DNA from: TMED27 sp041397865
GTDB taxonomy: Bacteria; Pseudomonadota; Alphaproteobacteria; Micavibrionales; Micavibrionaceae
Direction of reading: 5' to 3'
Length of the DNA stretch: 64,000 nucleotides
Assembly: GCA_041397865.1 (NCBI GenBank)
Contig: JAWKVT010000003.1
Coordinates: 127,631-191,630, forward strand
Position numbers and translations under genes: made by a program. Shown piece after piece: positions 24,733-35,000 of this stretch (the stretch's first letter is position 1; the number at the start of each line of letters is the position of its first letter). A model generated the notes under the pieces. It did no database searches. It was given only the letters and a program-made list of their open reading frames with translations, and had not been told where the DNA came from.

Positions 24733-26088
24733 ATGAATAATAAACCGCTCGCTATCATTATTCTCGCTGCGGGGCAGGGCACGCGGATGAAATCAAACCG
24801 CCCCAAAGTCATGCACGAACTCGCCGGGCGGCCAATGATAAACTGGCTGCTTGAAACTTGCGAAAGCTTCGGCCCGGAAAAAATCGTCGTTGTTACCGGG
24901 CCGGATATGCCCGGTCTTGAAGCCGCCATTAAGCCGCACACGGGCGTGGTACAAAAAGTGCGCGATGGCACAGGCGGCGCGGTGAAATGCGCAATTTCTG
25001 CGCTGAAAGGTTTCACGGGAGATGTCCTCATCCTGCTTGGCGATACGCCGCTTTTAACCGTAGAAACAATGCAAACCCTTATTCAAACCAAGACAGAAAA
25101 CAAGGCCTCTCTTTCTCTCTTGGGGTGCATCATGGAAAACAGCTATGGCTATGGCCGCTTAATCCTGAATGAAAAGGATGAGCTACAGGAAATCGTCGAG
25201 GAAAAGGATGCCGACGAAGAGCAAAAACAAATCCGGCTCGTCAATACGGGCGCGTTTTGCGCCGATGGAGCAAGACTCGAAAGCTGGCTCGAAAAAATCG
25301 ACAACAATAATGCACAAAATGAATTTTATATCACGCAGCTCCCCGCCATTATCGCTGCCGAGGGTGGAAAAACCGCAGTTGCGATCACAAAAGACGCCGC
25401 CGAAATTCATGGCTGTAACACCCGCGCCGACCTCGCCGCGCTGGAAAAAACCTTGCAATCGCGCCTGCGCACCCGCCACATGAATGAGGGCGTTTCGATG
25501 CAAGACCCCGATACTGTCTATCTCTGGCACGACACACAAATCGCCCCCGGTTGCACGCTGGAACCAAACATTTATTTCGGCCCGAACGTCTCGATCGCCG
25601 AAAACGTCACCATCCGCGCCTTCTCTCATATCGAGGAAACAACAATCGGCTCCGGTGTGGCCGTCGGCCCTTTTGCGCGCCTGCGTGGCGGTGCAAAGCT
25701 GGCGCAAGATGTGAAAATAGGCAACTTTGTTGAAATCAAAAACGCGGAACTGGCGCACGGCGTAAAGGCCAATCATCTGGCCTATCTTGGTGATGCCGCC
25801 ATCGGGGAAAACACCAATATCGGTGCCGGAACAATCACCTGCAATTATAACGGCTTTGAAAAAAATAAAACGATGATTGGAAAGAATGTTTTCGTAGGTT
25901 CAAACGCCGCGCTTGTCGCTCCGGTGACAATAGAAAACGACGCCATCATTGCCGCCGGTTCAACCGTCACCGAAAACGTCCCCGCCGATGCGCTCGCGAT
26001 CGCCCGCGCGGCCACGGAAATCCGAAAAGGCTGGGCCGCGAAATACCGCAAAATCAAAGAAGCCGCCAAAAGAAAAAAAGCGTCCTGA
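24733..26088 (+). CDS. glmU: Bifunctional N-acetylglucosamine-1-phosphate uridyltransferase / glucosamine-1-phosphate acetyltransferase
   Basis: The protein has 451 residues. The N-terminal uridyltransferase shows LAAGQGTRMKSNRPKVMH (about 11-28) and the metal-site segment LLGDTPLL. The C-terminal half is a left-handed beta-helix with FVEIKNAELAHGVKANHLAYLGDA and NIGAGTITCNYNGFEKNKT, which hold the acetyltransferase residues. It makes UDP-GlcNAc for peptidoglycan and lipid A. glmS, which makes its precursor, lies 490 bases downstream on the same strand, with a small secreted-protein gene between. Confidence 0.97.
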   Translation: MNNKPLAIIILAAGQGTRMKSNRPKVMHELAGRPMINWLLETCESFGPEKIVVVTGPDMPGLEAAIKPHTGVVQKVRDGTGGAVKCAISALKGFTGDVLILLGDTPLLTVETMQTLIQTKTENKASLSLLGCIMENSYGYGRLILNEKDELQEIVEEKDADEEQKQIRLVNTGAFCADGARLESWLEKIDNNNAQNEFYITQLPAIIAAEGGKTAVAITKDAAEIHGCNTRADLAALEKTLQSRLRTRHMNEGVSMQDPDTVYLWHDTQIAPGCTLEPNIYFGPNVSIAENVTIRAFSHIEETTIGSGVAVGPFARLRGGAKLAQDVKIGNFVEIKNAELAHGVKANHLAYLGDAAIGENTNIGAGTITCNYNGFEKNKTMIGKNVFVGSNAALVAPVTIENDAIIAAGSTVTENVPADALAIARAATEIRKGWAAKYRKIKEAAKRKKAS

Positions 26089-26162
26089 ATTATCCCCGCT
26101 TCTTTAGCGCTTTTTGCCAGCTTATCCCCGCTTGTTTCTAAACAATATGCTAATCTCCAAAC

Positions 26163-26438
26163 ATGAAATTTCTTTCGATTCTCTTACTCGCTTTCACAAT
26201 TTCTTCCCCCGTTTTCGCCGCCTGTGAAGGTTTCAACAGCGGCATGGACGCGCTCGAAAACGCGATAAAACAAACGGCCAAACCGGTAAAAACATACAAA
26301 TCAACCCCGCCTATCGCCTCTATAAACCGCTCAATTGATGCGCTTGAAAAAGCGATTGAAGCAGACCGCCGCAAAAACAGCGCCCAAACCCCGCGCACAC
26401 ACTCCCCCCCGCTTGTAACATCCCGCAACATCATGTGA
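26163..26438 (+). CDS. Small exported hypothetical protein
   Basis: The protein has 91 residues with a clear signal peptide (MKFLSILLLAFTISSPVFAA, cut before CEG or after AAC). The mature part has two similar Ala/Leu segments, GMDALENAIKQT and SIDALEKAIEAD, an internal repeat suggesting two short helices. The C-terminal tail is Pro/Thr-rich. There is no lipobox match good enough to call it a lipoprotein, although Cys follows the Ala-Ala. It lies between glmU and glmS on the same strand. The function is unknown. Confidence 0.6.
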   Translation: MKFLSILLLAFTISSPVFAACEGFNSGMDALENAIKQTAKPVKTYKSTPPIASINRSIDALEKAIEADRRKNSAQTPRTHSPPLVTSRNIM

Positions 26439-26579
26439 CTTGCGGTTTTCTACCAAATCATTAAATTCTTAAGCATTAGTCAAAGCCATTTTCTTTCCTG
26501 CCAGACATGAAGAATGTGGTTTAGTAAGCTAAGCGAACGACGAGTAACGCAACAGGAAAGAAAAGAGCAAAGACTAAAA

Positions 26580-28409
26580 ATGTGCGGAATAATAGGTATC
26601 CTTAGCGAAAATGACGTCGCGCCTCTTTTGGTCGAAGGGTTGCGCCGCCTTGAATATCGCGGTTATGACTCAGCCGGAATCGCTACGCTGCATGATGGAG
26701 CGCTGGAGCGCCGCCGCGCCAAAGGCAAACTCTCCAATTTGGAAGGAAAACTAAGCGCCGCCCCGCTTTCCGGCCATCTCGGCATCGGCCATACGCGCTG
26801 GGCCACCCATGGCGGCCCGTCCGAAGATAACGCCCACCCTCACGCGACTGATAAAGTCGCCGTCGTCCATAACGGCATCATCGAAAATTATGCCGCCCTC
26901 AAAGCCGAACTTGAAACCCATCAGGCTCGTTTTGAAACCGATACCGATACCGAAGTCATCGTCCATCTCGTTGACCACTACCTTACCCAGGGGAAAACCC
27001 CGCAGGAAGCCGCCAACGAAACCTTCAACCGCCTTGAGGGTGCCTTCGCCGTCGTCTTGATTTTTGCCGGTGAAGACAACCTCATGATCGGCTGCCGTCA
27101 GGGTACGCCGCTCGCTGTTGGGTATGGTGAGGGTGAAATGTTCGTCGCCAGCGATTCCTACGCGCTTGCGCCTCTGACCAAAAAAATCTGTTTCCTTGAA
27201 GACGGCGACCGCGTGAGCGTCACCCGCAAAGGCGCACGCGTCTACGTGAATGACAACACCGAAGTCACCCGCGAAATCCGCATTACCGCCCAAAGCGGGG
27301 CAACGACGGGTAAGGGCGAGTACGACCATTTCATGCTCAAGGAAATCTACGAACAGCCCGCTGTCATTGGCGATACGCTGGGTTCCTTCGTTCACCCCTC
27401 AACCGGGCGCATCGACATTCCCGAAGACATTCAAGAAGCGCTCCTCAAAGCCCCGCGCCTCACACTCATTGCCTGCGGCACCGCGTACTACGCTTGCATG
27501 GTCGCCAAATACTGGTTCGAGCAAATCGCCCGCGTACCCTGCGAAATTGATGTGGCTTCGGAATTCCGCTACCGCGAAGCGCCTATGCCCGATGGCGGCG
27601 TAGCCGTTTTCGTTTCTCAATCCGGCGAAACCCTCGATACGCTTGAGGCTTTGCGTTATTGCAAAAAACAGGATCAAAAAATTCTCTCCATCGTCAACAC
27701 GATCGAAAGCACCATCGAACGTGAAAGCGATATGGTTCTGCACACCCTTGCCGGTCCGGAAATCGGCGTGGCCTCGACCAAAGCCTTCACCACGCAAATC
27801 ACCACGCTCGCCTGCCTCGCCTTCGCTACCGCGCGCGCAAAGAAAGAAATAACGCCGGAGCAAATGCACGAAATCGGCGAAGCGCTGCGCCATGTTCCGG
27901 CTGTCGCCGCCGATATCTTGCAGCATGATGAAGCCATCAAACACATCGCCAAAGACGTGGCAAAGGCCCGCGACGTACTATATCTGGGACGCGGCAATCT
28001 CTACCCCATCGCGCTCGAAGGGGCGCTCAAGCTCAAGGAAATTTCATATATCCACGCCGAAGGCTACGCCGCCGGGGAAATGAAACACGGCCCCATCGCG
28101 CTCATTGACGATAACGTGCCGGTTGTTGTCATCGCCCCGGGCAATGACCCGCTCTTTGAAAAAAACGCTTCGAACATTCAAGAAACAGTCGCACGCGGCG
28201 GAAAGGTTTTCCTCATCTCCGATGAGCAGGGCGCACAAAACCTCAAAGACGTTTCAACATGGTCTGTGGCCACAAAGCCCGTTCACCCCTTCGTCGCGCC
28301 CATTCTCTACGCTATCCCCGTCCAGCTTCTTTCTTACCATGTTGCTGTCGCCAAAGGCACAGATGTCGACCAGCCGCGCAATCTGGCCAAGTCCGTCACG
28401 GTGGAGTAG
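26580..28409 (+). CDS. glmS: Glutamine-fructose-6-phosphate aminotransferase (isomerizing)
   Basis: The protein has 609 residues from the ATG at 26580; the start is fixed because Cys2 of MCGIIGIL must become the N-terminal nucleophile. The glutaminase domain contains RRLEYRGYDSAGIA and GHTRWATHG. Two SIS domains follow (LIACGTAYYACMVAKYW, VFVSQSGETLDTLEALRY), and the C-terminus LAKSVTVE is the standard end. It makes glucosamine-6-phosphate, feeding GlmM and GlmU. I see no glmS ribozyme in the 140-base leader. Confidence 0.98.
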   Translation: MCGIIGILSENDVAPLLVEGLRRLEYRGYDSAGIATLHDGALERRRAKGKLSNLEGKLSAAPLSGHLGIGHTRWATHGGPSEDNAHPHATDKVAVVHNGIIENYAALKAELETHQARFETDTDTEVIVHLVDHYLTQGKTPQEAANETFNRLEGAFAVVLIFAGEDNLMIGCRQGTPLAVGYGEGEMFVASDSYALAPLTKKICFLEDGDRVSVTRKGARVYVNDNTEVTREIRITAQSGATTGKGEYDHFMLKEIYEQPAVIGDTLGSFVHPSTGRIDIPEDIQEALLKAPRLTLIACGTAYYACMVAKYWFEQIARVPCEIDVASEFRYREAPMPDGGVAVFVSQSGETLDTLEALRYCKKQDQKILSIVNTIESTIERESDMVLHTLAGPEIGVASTKAFTTQITTLACLAFATARAKKEITPEQMHEIGEALRHVPAVAADILQHDEAIKHIAKDVAKARDVLYLGRGNLYPIALEGALKLKEISYIHAEGYAAGEMKHGPIALIDDNVPVVVIAPGNDPLFEKNASNIQETVARGGKVFLISDEQGAQNLKDVSTWSVATKPVHPFVAPILYAIPVQLLSYHVAVAKGTDVDQPRNLAKSVTVE

Positions 28410-28552
28410 TGGAGAACGGGGGGTAGACTTACGCACCTTTGTAACGTTTGAAGCGATTCTGTAATCCACGAATTTATGGGCTGCACCATACGCGGAAGAT
28501 CAAAAATTCGTCCCGTGCATAATGTATAAAAGCAATGAGTTTTGATCCTGCT

Positions 28553-29764
28553 TCATAGATAAAGTTTTCGAGTATTTTCCTCTGCGGGCAGGGCGCTTTG
28601 GGTAAGCAGCGTTTTAAGATCGGGCAGATTTGCTCTGTTTTCCAGCGCGGTTTTTACAGCCGTGCGGAGCTGCTGCGGGAGGGACGGCAGGACGGCGCGA
28701 GTGTCGTGATAGCTGTAAGAATTGTCTTTCGGTTCGGGGACACCACCGGGATTACTTTCGCTTTGCCAGTCAAAATTCAGCCAGTAAAAGCGGCGGCGCT
28801 CTGAAATATCAAGAACATTCGGGTTATTCGCATCGGCGCGCAGGGTTTCGTCCTGATTCAGGCGCGGGTGGACCCCGTAACGTGACATCTGAAAACCGAC
28901 AAAGTCATATTCATGTTCGACCGATATAATTTTTGGCGACGGGCGATCATCCTGCTGTAAGGCGGGCAGTGCACCGCTGATGCTGAAAATCAGGATATTG
29001 TCGAACACCTTTTGGGTTTCTTCTTTCGAATAGCCTAATCCATCCATTTTGTCGTTCAGGCAGTTCATGAGCATTTGGCTAAACGTACCGCCATAGCTTT
29101 GCCCGGCAAGGGTTATGCGCATATTTTTGGCTGCGGTATCGACATTGATTTTTTGAGGATCCGCTACATTCTCTTTAGAAAAAATATGCTCTCTTTTCTG
29201 CATTTTTGATTTCGATATTCGGGGAAGGAAAACCTCGTTTACAAATTCTTCGGCTTCACGGCTGTAAAAATCATGCTTTATGTTTAATCTATACGCATCC
29301 TGAAGGCGGTTGAACCATGAGCGGGAGACTGTCTTGTGATCTGTCTGGGTTTGGTAATGATAAATTGCAGACTGGTGATCGAATGCTTGATTGTAAATGC
29401 CAAGATCACGCAAACCAACATCGCGGTTGCGTATACGGTCTGTACCTGAACCGGCAAAGAAGAAGCTGTTTACTTTTGTGTGATCAAGTTCTTTATCGTT
29501 TTCATCGTATAAATAGATACCTGTTTTGACGTTTTCAGGGATGTCGGCTTTGAGTTCGCTCACTCTGGATACTTGTTTGAAAGCTTCCATCAGCCCTACG
29601 CGGAGCAGGGCCATTGCGCGTGAATTGCCTTTTTCGAGTTGCCATTGATGGAAACGCAGCATTTTATCGCTTGATTTGGCATCGGGGAGATCCAGCCCTT
29701 TGGGGAGTGACCATGTTCCACAAACCGCATTGGCGAATTTTGTAAATTGTAACGCAGCAGACAT
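28553..29764 (-). CDS. Uncharacterised protein with alpha/beta-hydrolase-like nucleophile elbow
   Basis: The protein has 403 residues, starting MSAALQFTKFANAV with AAGG eight bases before the ATG. No signal peptide is seen. Residues 215-226 read MRITLAGQSYGG, a GxSxG elbow after a hydrophobic strand, with Ser223 as candidate nucleophile. FFFAGSGTDR at about 101-110 could form the oxyanion segment. A later EHEYDFVGFQMSRYGVHP could hold the acid residue. This layout recalls effector-type lipases, but overall the sequence is unfamiliar. It is convergent with glmS, and the next gene upstream on this strand is an acyl-CoA dehydrogenase 64 bases away. Confidence 0.6.
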   Translation of the reverse strand: MSAALQFTKFANAVCGTWSLPKGLDLPDAKSSDKMLRFHQWQLEKGNSRAMALLRVGLMEAFKQVSRVSELKADIPENVKTGIYLYDENDKELDHTKVNSFFFAGSGTDRIRNRDVGLRDLGIYNQAFDHQSAIYHYQTQTDHKTVSRSWFNRLQDAYRLNIKHDFYSREAEEFVNEVFLPRISKSKMQKREHIFSKENVADPQKINVDTAAKNMRITLAGQSYGGTFSQMLMNCLNDKMDGLGYSKEETQKVFDNILIFSISGALPALQQDDRPSPKIISVEHEYDFVGFQMSRYGVHPRLNQDETLRADANNPNVLDISERRRFYWLNFDWQSESNPGGVPEPKDNSYSYHDTRAVLPSLPQQLRTAVKTALENRANLPDLKTLLTQSALPAEENTRKLYL

Positions 29765-29828
29765 TTCATAACCTTTTTTGTATGGAAATCAATTTTTCAT
29801 ATCTTTAAAGGCGTGTCAAGGGGGTGGG

Positions 29829-31619
29829 TTAAAATGCAGCTTCATCGAGTTTCATGAGGGTGTCTGCCCCGGCCATGACCATTTTGAAGCGGGCGTCGGA
29901 TTCGGGGAGGACGCGGGCCATAAAGAAACGCGCAGTTTCTATTTTTGATTTGTAGAATTCTTTATCGCCCGCGCCGGCTTCAAGTCTGGCTTGCGCGGCC
30001 TGCACCATGCGGCACCACATGAAAGCCAGCGCAACGAGGGCGAACTGGCGCAAATAGTCGACGGAGGCCGCGCCGGCTTCATCGGGATTTTTTAGGCCCC
30101 GTTGGGCGATTATGGCAGTGGATTGCTGGAGCTTGGCGAAAGCTTTGGCCAGCGGGAAGATGAATTCCTGCATGGCCTCGTCGGCCTGATTTTCGGCAAT
30201 ATAAGCCTGCACCGGGTGAAAGAAGCGCCGGAGCAGACGCCCGAAGCTTTGCGCCATTTTGCGGCCGACAAGATCAAGCGCCTGAATGCCGTTGGTGCCT
30301 TCGTAAATCTGGGCGATGCGGGCGTCGCGGACATATTGCTCCATCCCCCATTCGGCGATATAGCCGTGGCCGCCGTAGATTTGCTGCATATCCACGGCGA
30401 TTTCGAGGCCCATATCAGTCTGATAGGCTTTGATAACGGGGGTGAGCAGCGCGACGAGATCGTCGGCTTCCTGACGTTTTGTTTCGTTTTCATGCTTATT
30501 GGCAATGTCGAGATTCATGCCCGCCCAGTATGACAGGGCGCGGGTTGCTTCGGTAATGGATTTGGCCTTGAGCAGCATGCGGCGGATATCGGGGTGGACG
30601 ATGATGGGATCGGCGGGTTTATCGGGGTATTTCGCGCCGGTGAGGCTGCGCATTTGCAGGCGGTCTTTAGCATAGGCCAGACCATTCTGGTAGGCGGTTT
30701 CGGCGATGCCGAGCCCTTGCATCGCCACGCCGAGGCGCGCGGCGTTCATCATGATGAACATGGCTTTGAGGCCTTTATGCGGCTGCCCCACCAGCCAGCC
30801 TGTGGCGTCATCGAAATTCATGACACAGGTGGCGTTGGCGTGGATGCCCATTTTATGTTCGATTGCGCCGCATTTTACGCTGTTGCGCTCGCCCGCCGCG
30901 CCGTCTTCTTTGGGCAGGAATTTCGGGACAACGAAGAGCGATATACCCTTTGCGCCTTCAGGGGCATCGGGCAATTTAGCCAGAACGAGATGGATGATAT
31001 TTTCTGTGAGATCATGTTCACCGGCGGAGATAAAAATTTTCGTGCCGTTGATTTTATAAGAGCCGTCACCTTGCGGGTCGGCCTTTGTTTTTATAAGACC
31101 GAGGTCAGTGCCGCAATGGGCTTCGGTCAAACACATCGTGCCGGACCATGTGCCCTCAATCAATTTGGGCAGATAGGTTTGTTTTTGTTCGTCTGTGCCG
31201 AAGGTGTGGAGCGCTTCGTAGCAGCCTTGGGACAAGCCGGGATACATGCCGAAGGACATATTGGCGGAGCAGATCATTTCCTGCATCACGGTGTTGACCA
31301 GAATGGGCATGCCCATACCGCCATATTCGGGATCGGAAGACAGGCCGCACCAGCCGCCCTGCGCAAAGGTGTCGTAGGCATCTTTAAAGCCTTCGGGGGT
31401 TTTGACTTCGCCGTTTTCGTAACGGCACCCTTCCGCATCGCCGGAGCGGTTAAGGGGGAAGAGGACCTCTTCGCAGATTTTACCGCCTTCTTCAATGATC
31501 TGGTCGATGAGATCGCGCGAAACATCTTCATAACCGGGCAGGGCGCTGAGGCTTTCTGCGCCCAGAACATCGTGGAGGATAAATTTTATGTTTTCGGCGG
31601 GCGGGGTGTATTGCGGCAT
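29829..31619 (-). CDS. Acyl-CoA dehydrogenase with C-terminal extension
   Basis: The protein has 596 residues, the size of the AcdA/FadE-like long acyl-CoA dehydrogenases found beside fadA/fadB in proteobacteria. FAD-binding segments are MCLTEAHCGTDLG and FISAGEHDL. The catalytic Glu lies in IAQIYEGTNGIQALDLVGRK. The C-terminal 120 residues form the additional helical domain of this subfamily. It catalyses the first oxidation of beta-oxidation and passes electrons to ETF. Thiolase and hydratase/dehydrogenase genes for the later steps lie 8-12 kb away on the other strand. Confidence 0.94.
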   Translation of the reverse strand: MPQYTPPAENIKFILHDVLGAESLSALPGYEDVSRDLIDQIIEEGGKICEEVLFPLNRSGDAEGCRYENGEVKTPEGFKDAYDTFAQGGWCGLSSDPEYGGMGMPILVNTVMQEMICSANMSFGMYPGLSQGCYEALHTFGTDEQKQTYLPKLIEGTWSGTMCLTEAHCGTDLGLIKTKADPQGDGSYKINGTKIFISAGEHDLTENIIHLVLAKLPDAPEGAKGISLFVVPKFLPKEDGAAGERNSVKCGAIEHKMGIHANATCVMNFDDATGWLVGQPHKGLKAMFIMMNAARLGVAMQGLGIAETAYQNGLAYAKDRLQMRSLTGAKYPDKPADPIIVHPDIRRMLLKAKSITEATRALSYWAGMNLDIANKHENETKRQEADDLVALLTPVIKAYQTDMGLEIAVDMQQIYGGHGYIAEWGMEQYVRDARIAQIYEGTNGIQALDLVGRKMAQSFGRLLRRFFHPVQAYIAENQADEAMQEFIFPLAKAFAKLQQSTAIIAQRGLKNPDEAGAASVDYLRQFALVALAFMWCRMVQAAQARLEAGAGDKEFYKSKIETARFFMARVLPESDARFKMVMAGADTLMKLDEAAF

Positions 31620-31640
31620 GGAACTCTCCTTTTCCCCATT

Positions 31641-31673
31641 TTACCGCGCAGACGCCGAGATACGAAGCGTTTT
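31641..31673 (-). repeat. Dispersed intergenic repeat copy
   Basis: TTACCGCGCAGACGCCGAGA followed by TACGAAGCGTTTTT matches the reverse complement of the copy before fmt (AACCGCGCAGGGCGCG...TCACGGAG). It lies between the acyl-CoA dehydrogenase gene and the small gene at 31695. The match is looser than between the other copies. Confidence 0.4.
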
Positions 31674-31694
31674 TATAGCCTTTTCATTCAGGAA

Positions 31695-32015
31695 TTATTT
31701 ATCGTCGAGCATTGCCAGGATTTCGTCGGCGACGCGGTCTGAATCGACGTTTTCGAGCTGCCTTTTGGCCTGTTCAAAAGGGTTGTTTTCCTTTTTGGCG
31801 ATAGCGTCGGCTATTTTTTGCACCGTTTCCTCGCCAAGTGCTTCTCTGGCTTTTCGGGCGTTGGCCAAAGCCTGCGCACGCAGTGCGTCCCCCGCAAGGC
31901 TTTGTCCATCGCTCGTACTCAGTTTTTTACATCCCTCGTTACAACCCACCTGAAGCTTCTTTGGCTTCGTGCTGCGTTTGTCCGTCTTGTTTTTCTTTTG
32001 GCCAAATCCAAACAT
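31695..32015 (-). CDS. Small hypothetical protein
   Basis: The protein has 106 residues. The N-terminal third is strongly basic (FGQKKNKTDKRSTKPKK) and includes two Cys (VGCNEGCKK). The rest is predicted helical, with ALRAQALANARKAREALGEETVQKIADAIAKKE and an acidic C-terminus (SDRVADEILAMLDDK). There is no signal peptide. It lies upstream of the acyl-CoA dehydrogenase gene on the same strand, separated by a dispersed repeat. The function is unknown; the sequence looks coding by composition and by its regular helix pattern. Confidence 0.6.
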   Translation of the reverse strand: MFGFGQKKNKTDKRSTKPKKLQVGCNEGCKKLSTSDGQSLAGDALRAQALANARKAREALGEETVQKIADAIAKKENNPFEQAKRQLENVDSDRVADEILAMLDDK

Positions 32016-32081
32016 GACATCATCATGCCATAGCGTGTTTAAAGAGGAGTAAATTTTAGATTGGATTTTAGGGAATGGTTT

Positions 32082-35000
32082 TTATTTGATTGCCGCAGTT
32101 GGGTCATCGTGTGTTTGAGCAATTTTTCGCGCTTGATCACGTCGTAATTCTTCGCGTAAGGCCCGTGCATCAATTTTGCCGAAGCGGATCAAACCATTTA
32201 AAAATCCTTGTATAAAAGGAATTGAGCTTGCCCGCGCAGGCATAGATGTTTTTGCCCGATCTTCAGGGGAAATATCTGTAAGTTTCTCAACGAAATCGTC
32301 TAGTGCCGCTATTGGTCTGGAGAGAGTTGAAAGTTCTTGTGTCTTTTTAAGGTGCGGGTGAGCCTTCATTGTTGCTGGGCCGGGTTGAACGTTCACGCTA
32401 TTCTCATCCATTTTTTGTTGTGCAATAAGGTTATCAAGCGACATCCCAAAACTATCATCGTCCTTTAAACCCGCTTCAACAAGCGCTAAAAATGCTGCGC
32501 GGTCATAAGCAAAACGTGCTTGTAAAATAGCAACGGGGCTTAAGCCTTCAGCACTTTGATCTTTCATATTCCAAGGTTTCTTTTTTTGCGCTGTGGCCGA
32601 TTTGCCTACAGCCATGATTTTATCGTAGTTAATATCTACGCCCAATTTTTTAAAGCCGTGATCAAGATCGGCCTGAACGGCACCGGTTAAGCCAAGATCC
32701 CGCAGCATGTATTGGATACGGCCGTTTTCAAATAAATCTTTGATGTCTTGGCCGGTTGGTTTAACGAATGTTTTTCCGTCCTCAAATGTAGCACCATTAA
32801 TATAAGCATCTTGCACTTTTTCCAAAACGCGGCCCATGATGAAATATACATCGTGGCGTGAACGGCCCTTGGTTGCTAAAATATTTGCAGCAATTGCGCG
32901 GCAGGTACGCATACCGGCACTGAGGAGTTTTGATAGAGGGCGGGCCCCTTTATTGGCCGCCGAAGCCTGCTGCGGGTTAGAAACCTGATCGCCCCATAAA
33001 TCCCAAACATATTCTCCGGTTTCTTTGTCTACCACATCGCGCGTAAGCTCATATTCTTTCATCGCTTCTTCATGAGCTTCTTTCACAAAATCACGGAACG
33101 GCTGGCTTAGGGGTTTCGTTTGAGGAATCGCCGTTCCTTTGGGCAAGCAGCCCTGAAGCTCCGCATCGCGCAAGAACATGGACGCAAACTTTTTGCCGTA
33201 ATATTGTGCCGTCATTTTCGGCGTTGCATGAAGCACCTCTCCGGCGCGGCCCTGATTGGTGCCGGATGCGTAGGCTACCGTTTTTAGCACGGCGCGATCA
33301 TTAGGATCTTCAGGATTGAGAAACCTCTTCCCCTTTTCTTTTAAGAGGCGCTGCGCTTGCTCCGCTTTCATCGCACCGACAATATCCGGATCGCCCATAT
33401 TACGGCCCAAATCAAGTCCGTTACCCCATTCTAAAAATATAGGAACGCCCGTTTTAAAAACGCTATCGATCATTTCACGAATACGGTCATTTAAAAACAG
33501 TTTAGATATTGGCCCGGAAACCCGGTTAATATCACTGTTCGGAAACATTTGTCCAACGCCATCGACTGCTCTATTAAAAAGCCTCTTTATACACTTTGTA
33601 ATACCGTTTCTGTACATTGGTGTTTTCTGATAGCGGATACGATTTTTGGCTGCCTCGATAAGAGTATCAAAGCTTTCATTGAGCGCCGTATGCATAACGC
33701 TCTCATACCCCGCTGCGGTAGCTATGAAATCGGAGTAAACCTCCGACATGCCATCGGCTTCGGCAACGATAGCCATGGGGCTGTTGCCTTTTTGCTTTGC
33801 AAGGAATTTAAAAATCTGGATGGCCTCATGGCCCTGATCGGGAAAACCTTTTGTATCATAGGAAAGAGGGTTCGCGGCTTCTAACGCCTCTAGTCTTTCT
33901 TCTGCCGGAATTTTATCAGCAATGATTTGCAGAATTTCTATCTGGTCTTCTTGATCAAGCTCCGAAAATTTCTTGTCCGCGGTAATTTCCTGGGCCAAAT
34001 AAGGGGGCAAAACCTCTATTGCGCGTTCAATAAATGGCCTATTTTTATCAAACAAACGATCAATAACATCTTTACGTGATTTTTTTGAATTATGGCGCGG
34101 TTCGGCGAGCGTAACGTTTAAGCCTTCCTGTCCTAAATCAACAACCATATCTTTGATCATATCTTTTGCAGTTCCGTCAGGCTGACGGTGTAAAGCTTTT
34201 TGCAGATCTTTCATAATGTTCTCTGTCAGAGCTTCTTCACAGGTTCCCTCCTCGACAGTTTCAAGATTAAAGCTTTTGTCCAATATGGCTGAAAGCTTTT
34301 CATATTCAGGCATTACCTGTTTGTATAATGCTTCCCGTTCTTCGGGTGCGGTTTTGGAGATAGTATCAACTATCTCCCGGCTGCGTTCGTAGAGGTTCGT
34401 ACCGGTTTTTGCGTTTAAGCGCTCATAAAGCGTTTCAAGTTTTCTTTGAATGGATAACAAGGAATCATCGTGATTTCCCTCACCGAGCAGGGTCTTTATT
34501 TTTTCAAGGCGGCCTAGAAAGTTTTCTGTCATCGCGCTAACCACAGAGGCTTTGCGGGCAAGCGCGACAAAGCGTTCGCTGTTGGATTTGCCATCCGTAT
34601 CAAGCAACCAGTCCGCTTCCAGCCATTCGATCAGCGGTTTAGGCCCATAAAGATCCGGCGCATCTGACCCCAGATGTTTTTTCATTGAATTTGATAAATT
34701 ACGTACGGCGACTGTGCGTCCTGCTTTTTTTACAAATCCTTGCCGGATCGTGGCATCAATTTCGTCAAGCGGGGTGCGTTTTTCTGTCAGCGCCAGCGTT
34801 TCAGGCTCTGCAAGAACCGTGATAGCCTTATAAACATCGTCTTGATTGCCACTTTCAATTGAGCGCACCAGATTCCTGTATAAGGCTTCAGCTTCTTCTT
34901 TTAAAATAGATGTAGGATGTACGGTTATGACATCTTTGCTTTTGGAATCTTCAAGCAGGCGTGTCATGTCCTGAGCTTTAAAATCGCTACGCTTTACAAG

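Noticed and set aside
26439..26579. A glmS ribozyme in the glmS leader
   Set aside because: The leader is only about 140 bases and lacks the conserved ribozyme core; the organism is also outside the group that normally carries it.
30594..31742. A 382-codon plus-strand open frame opposite the acyl-CoA dehydrogenase
   Set aside because: The dehydrogenase on the minus strand has clear catalytic motifs; this frame is its antisense shadow, common in GC-rich codons.
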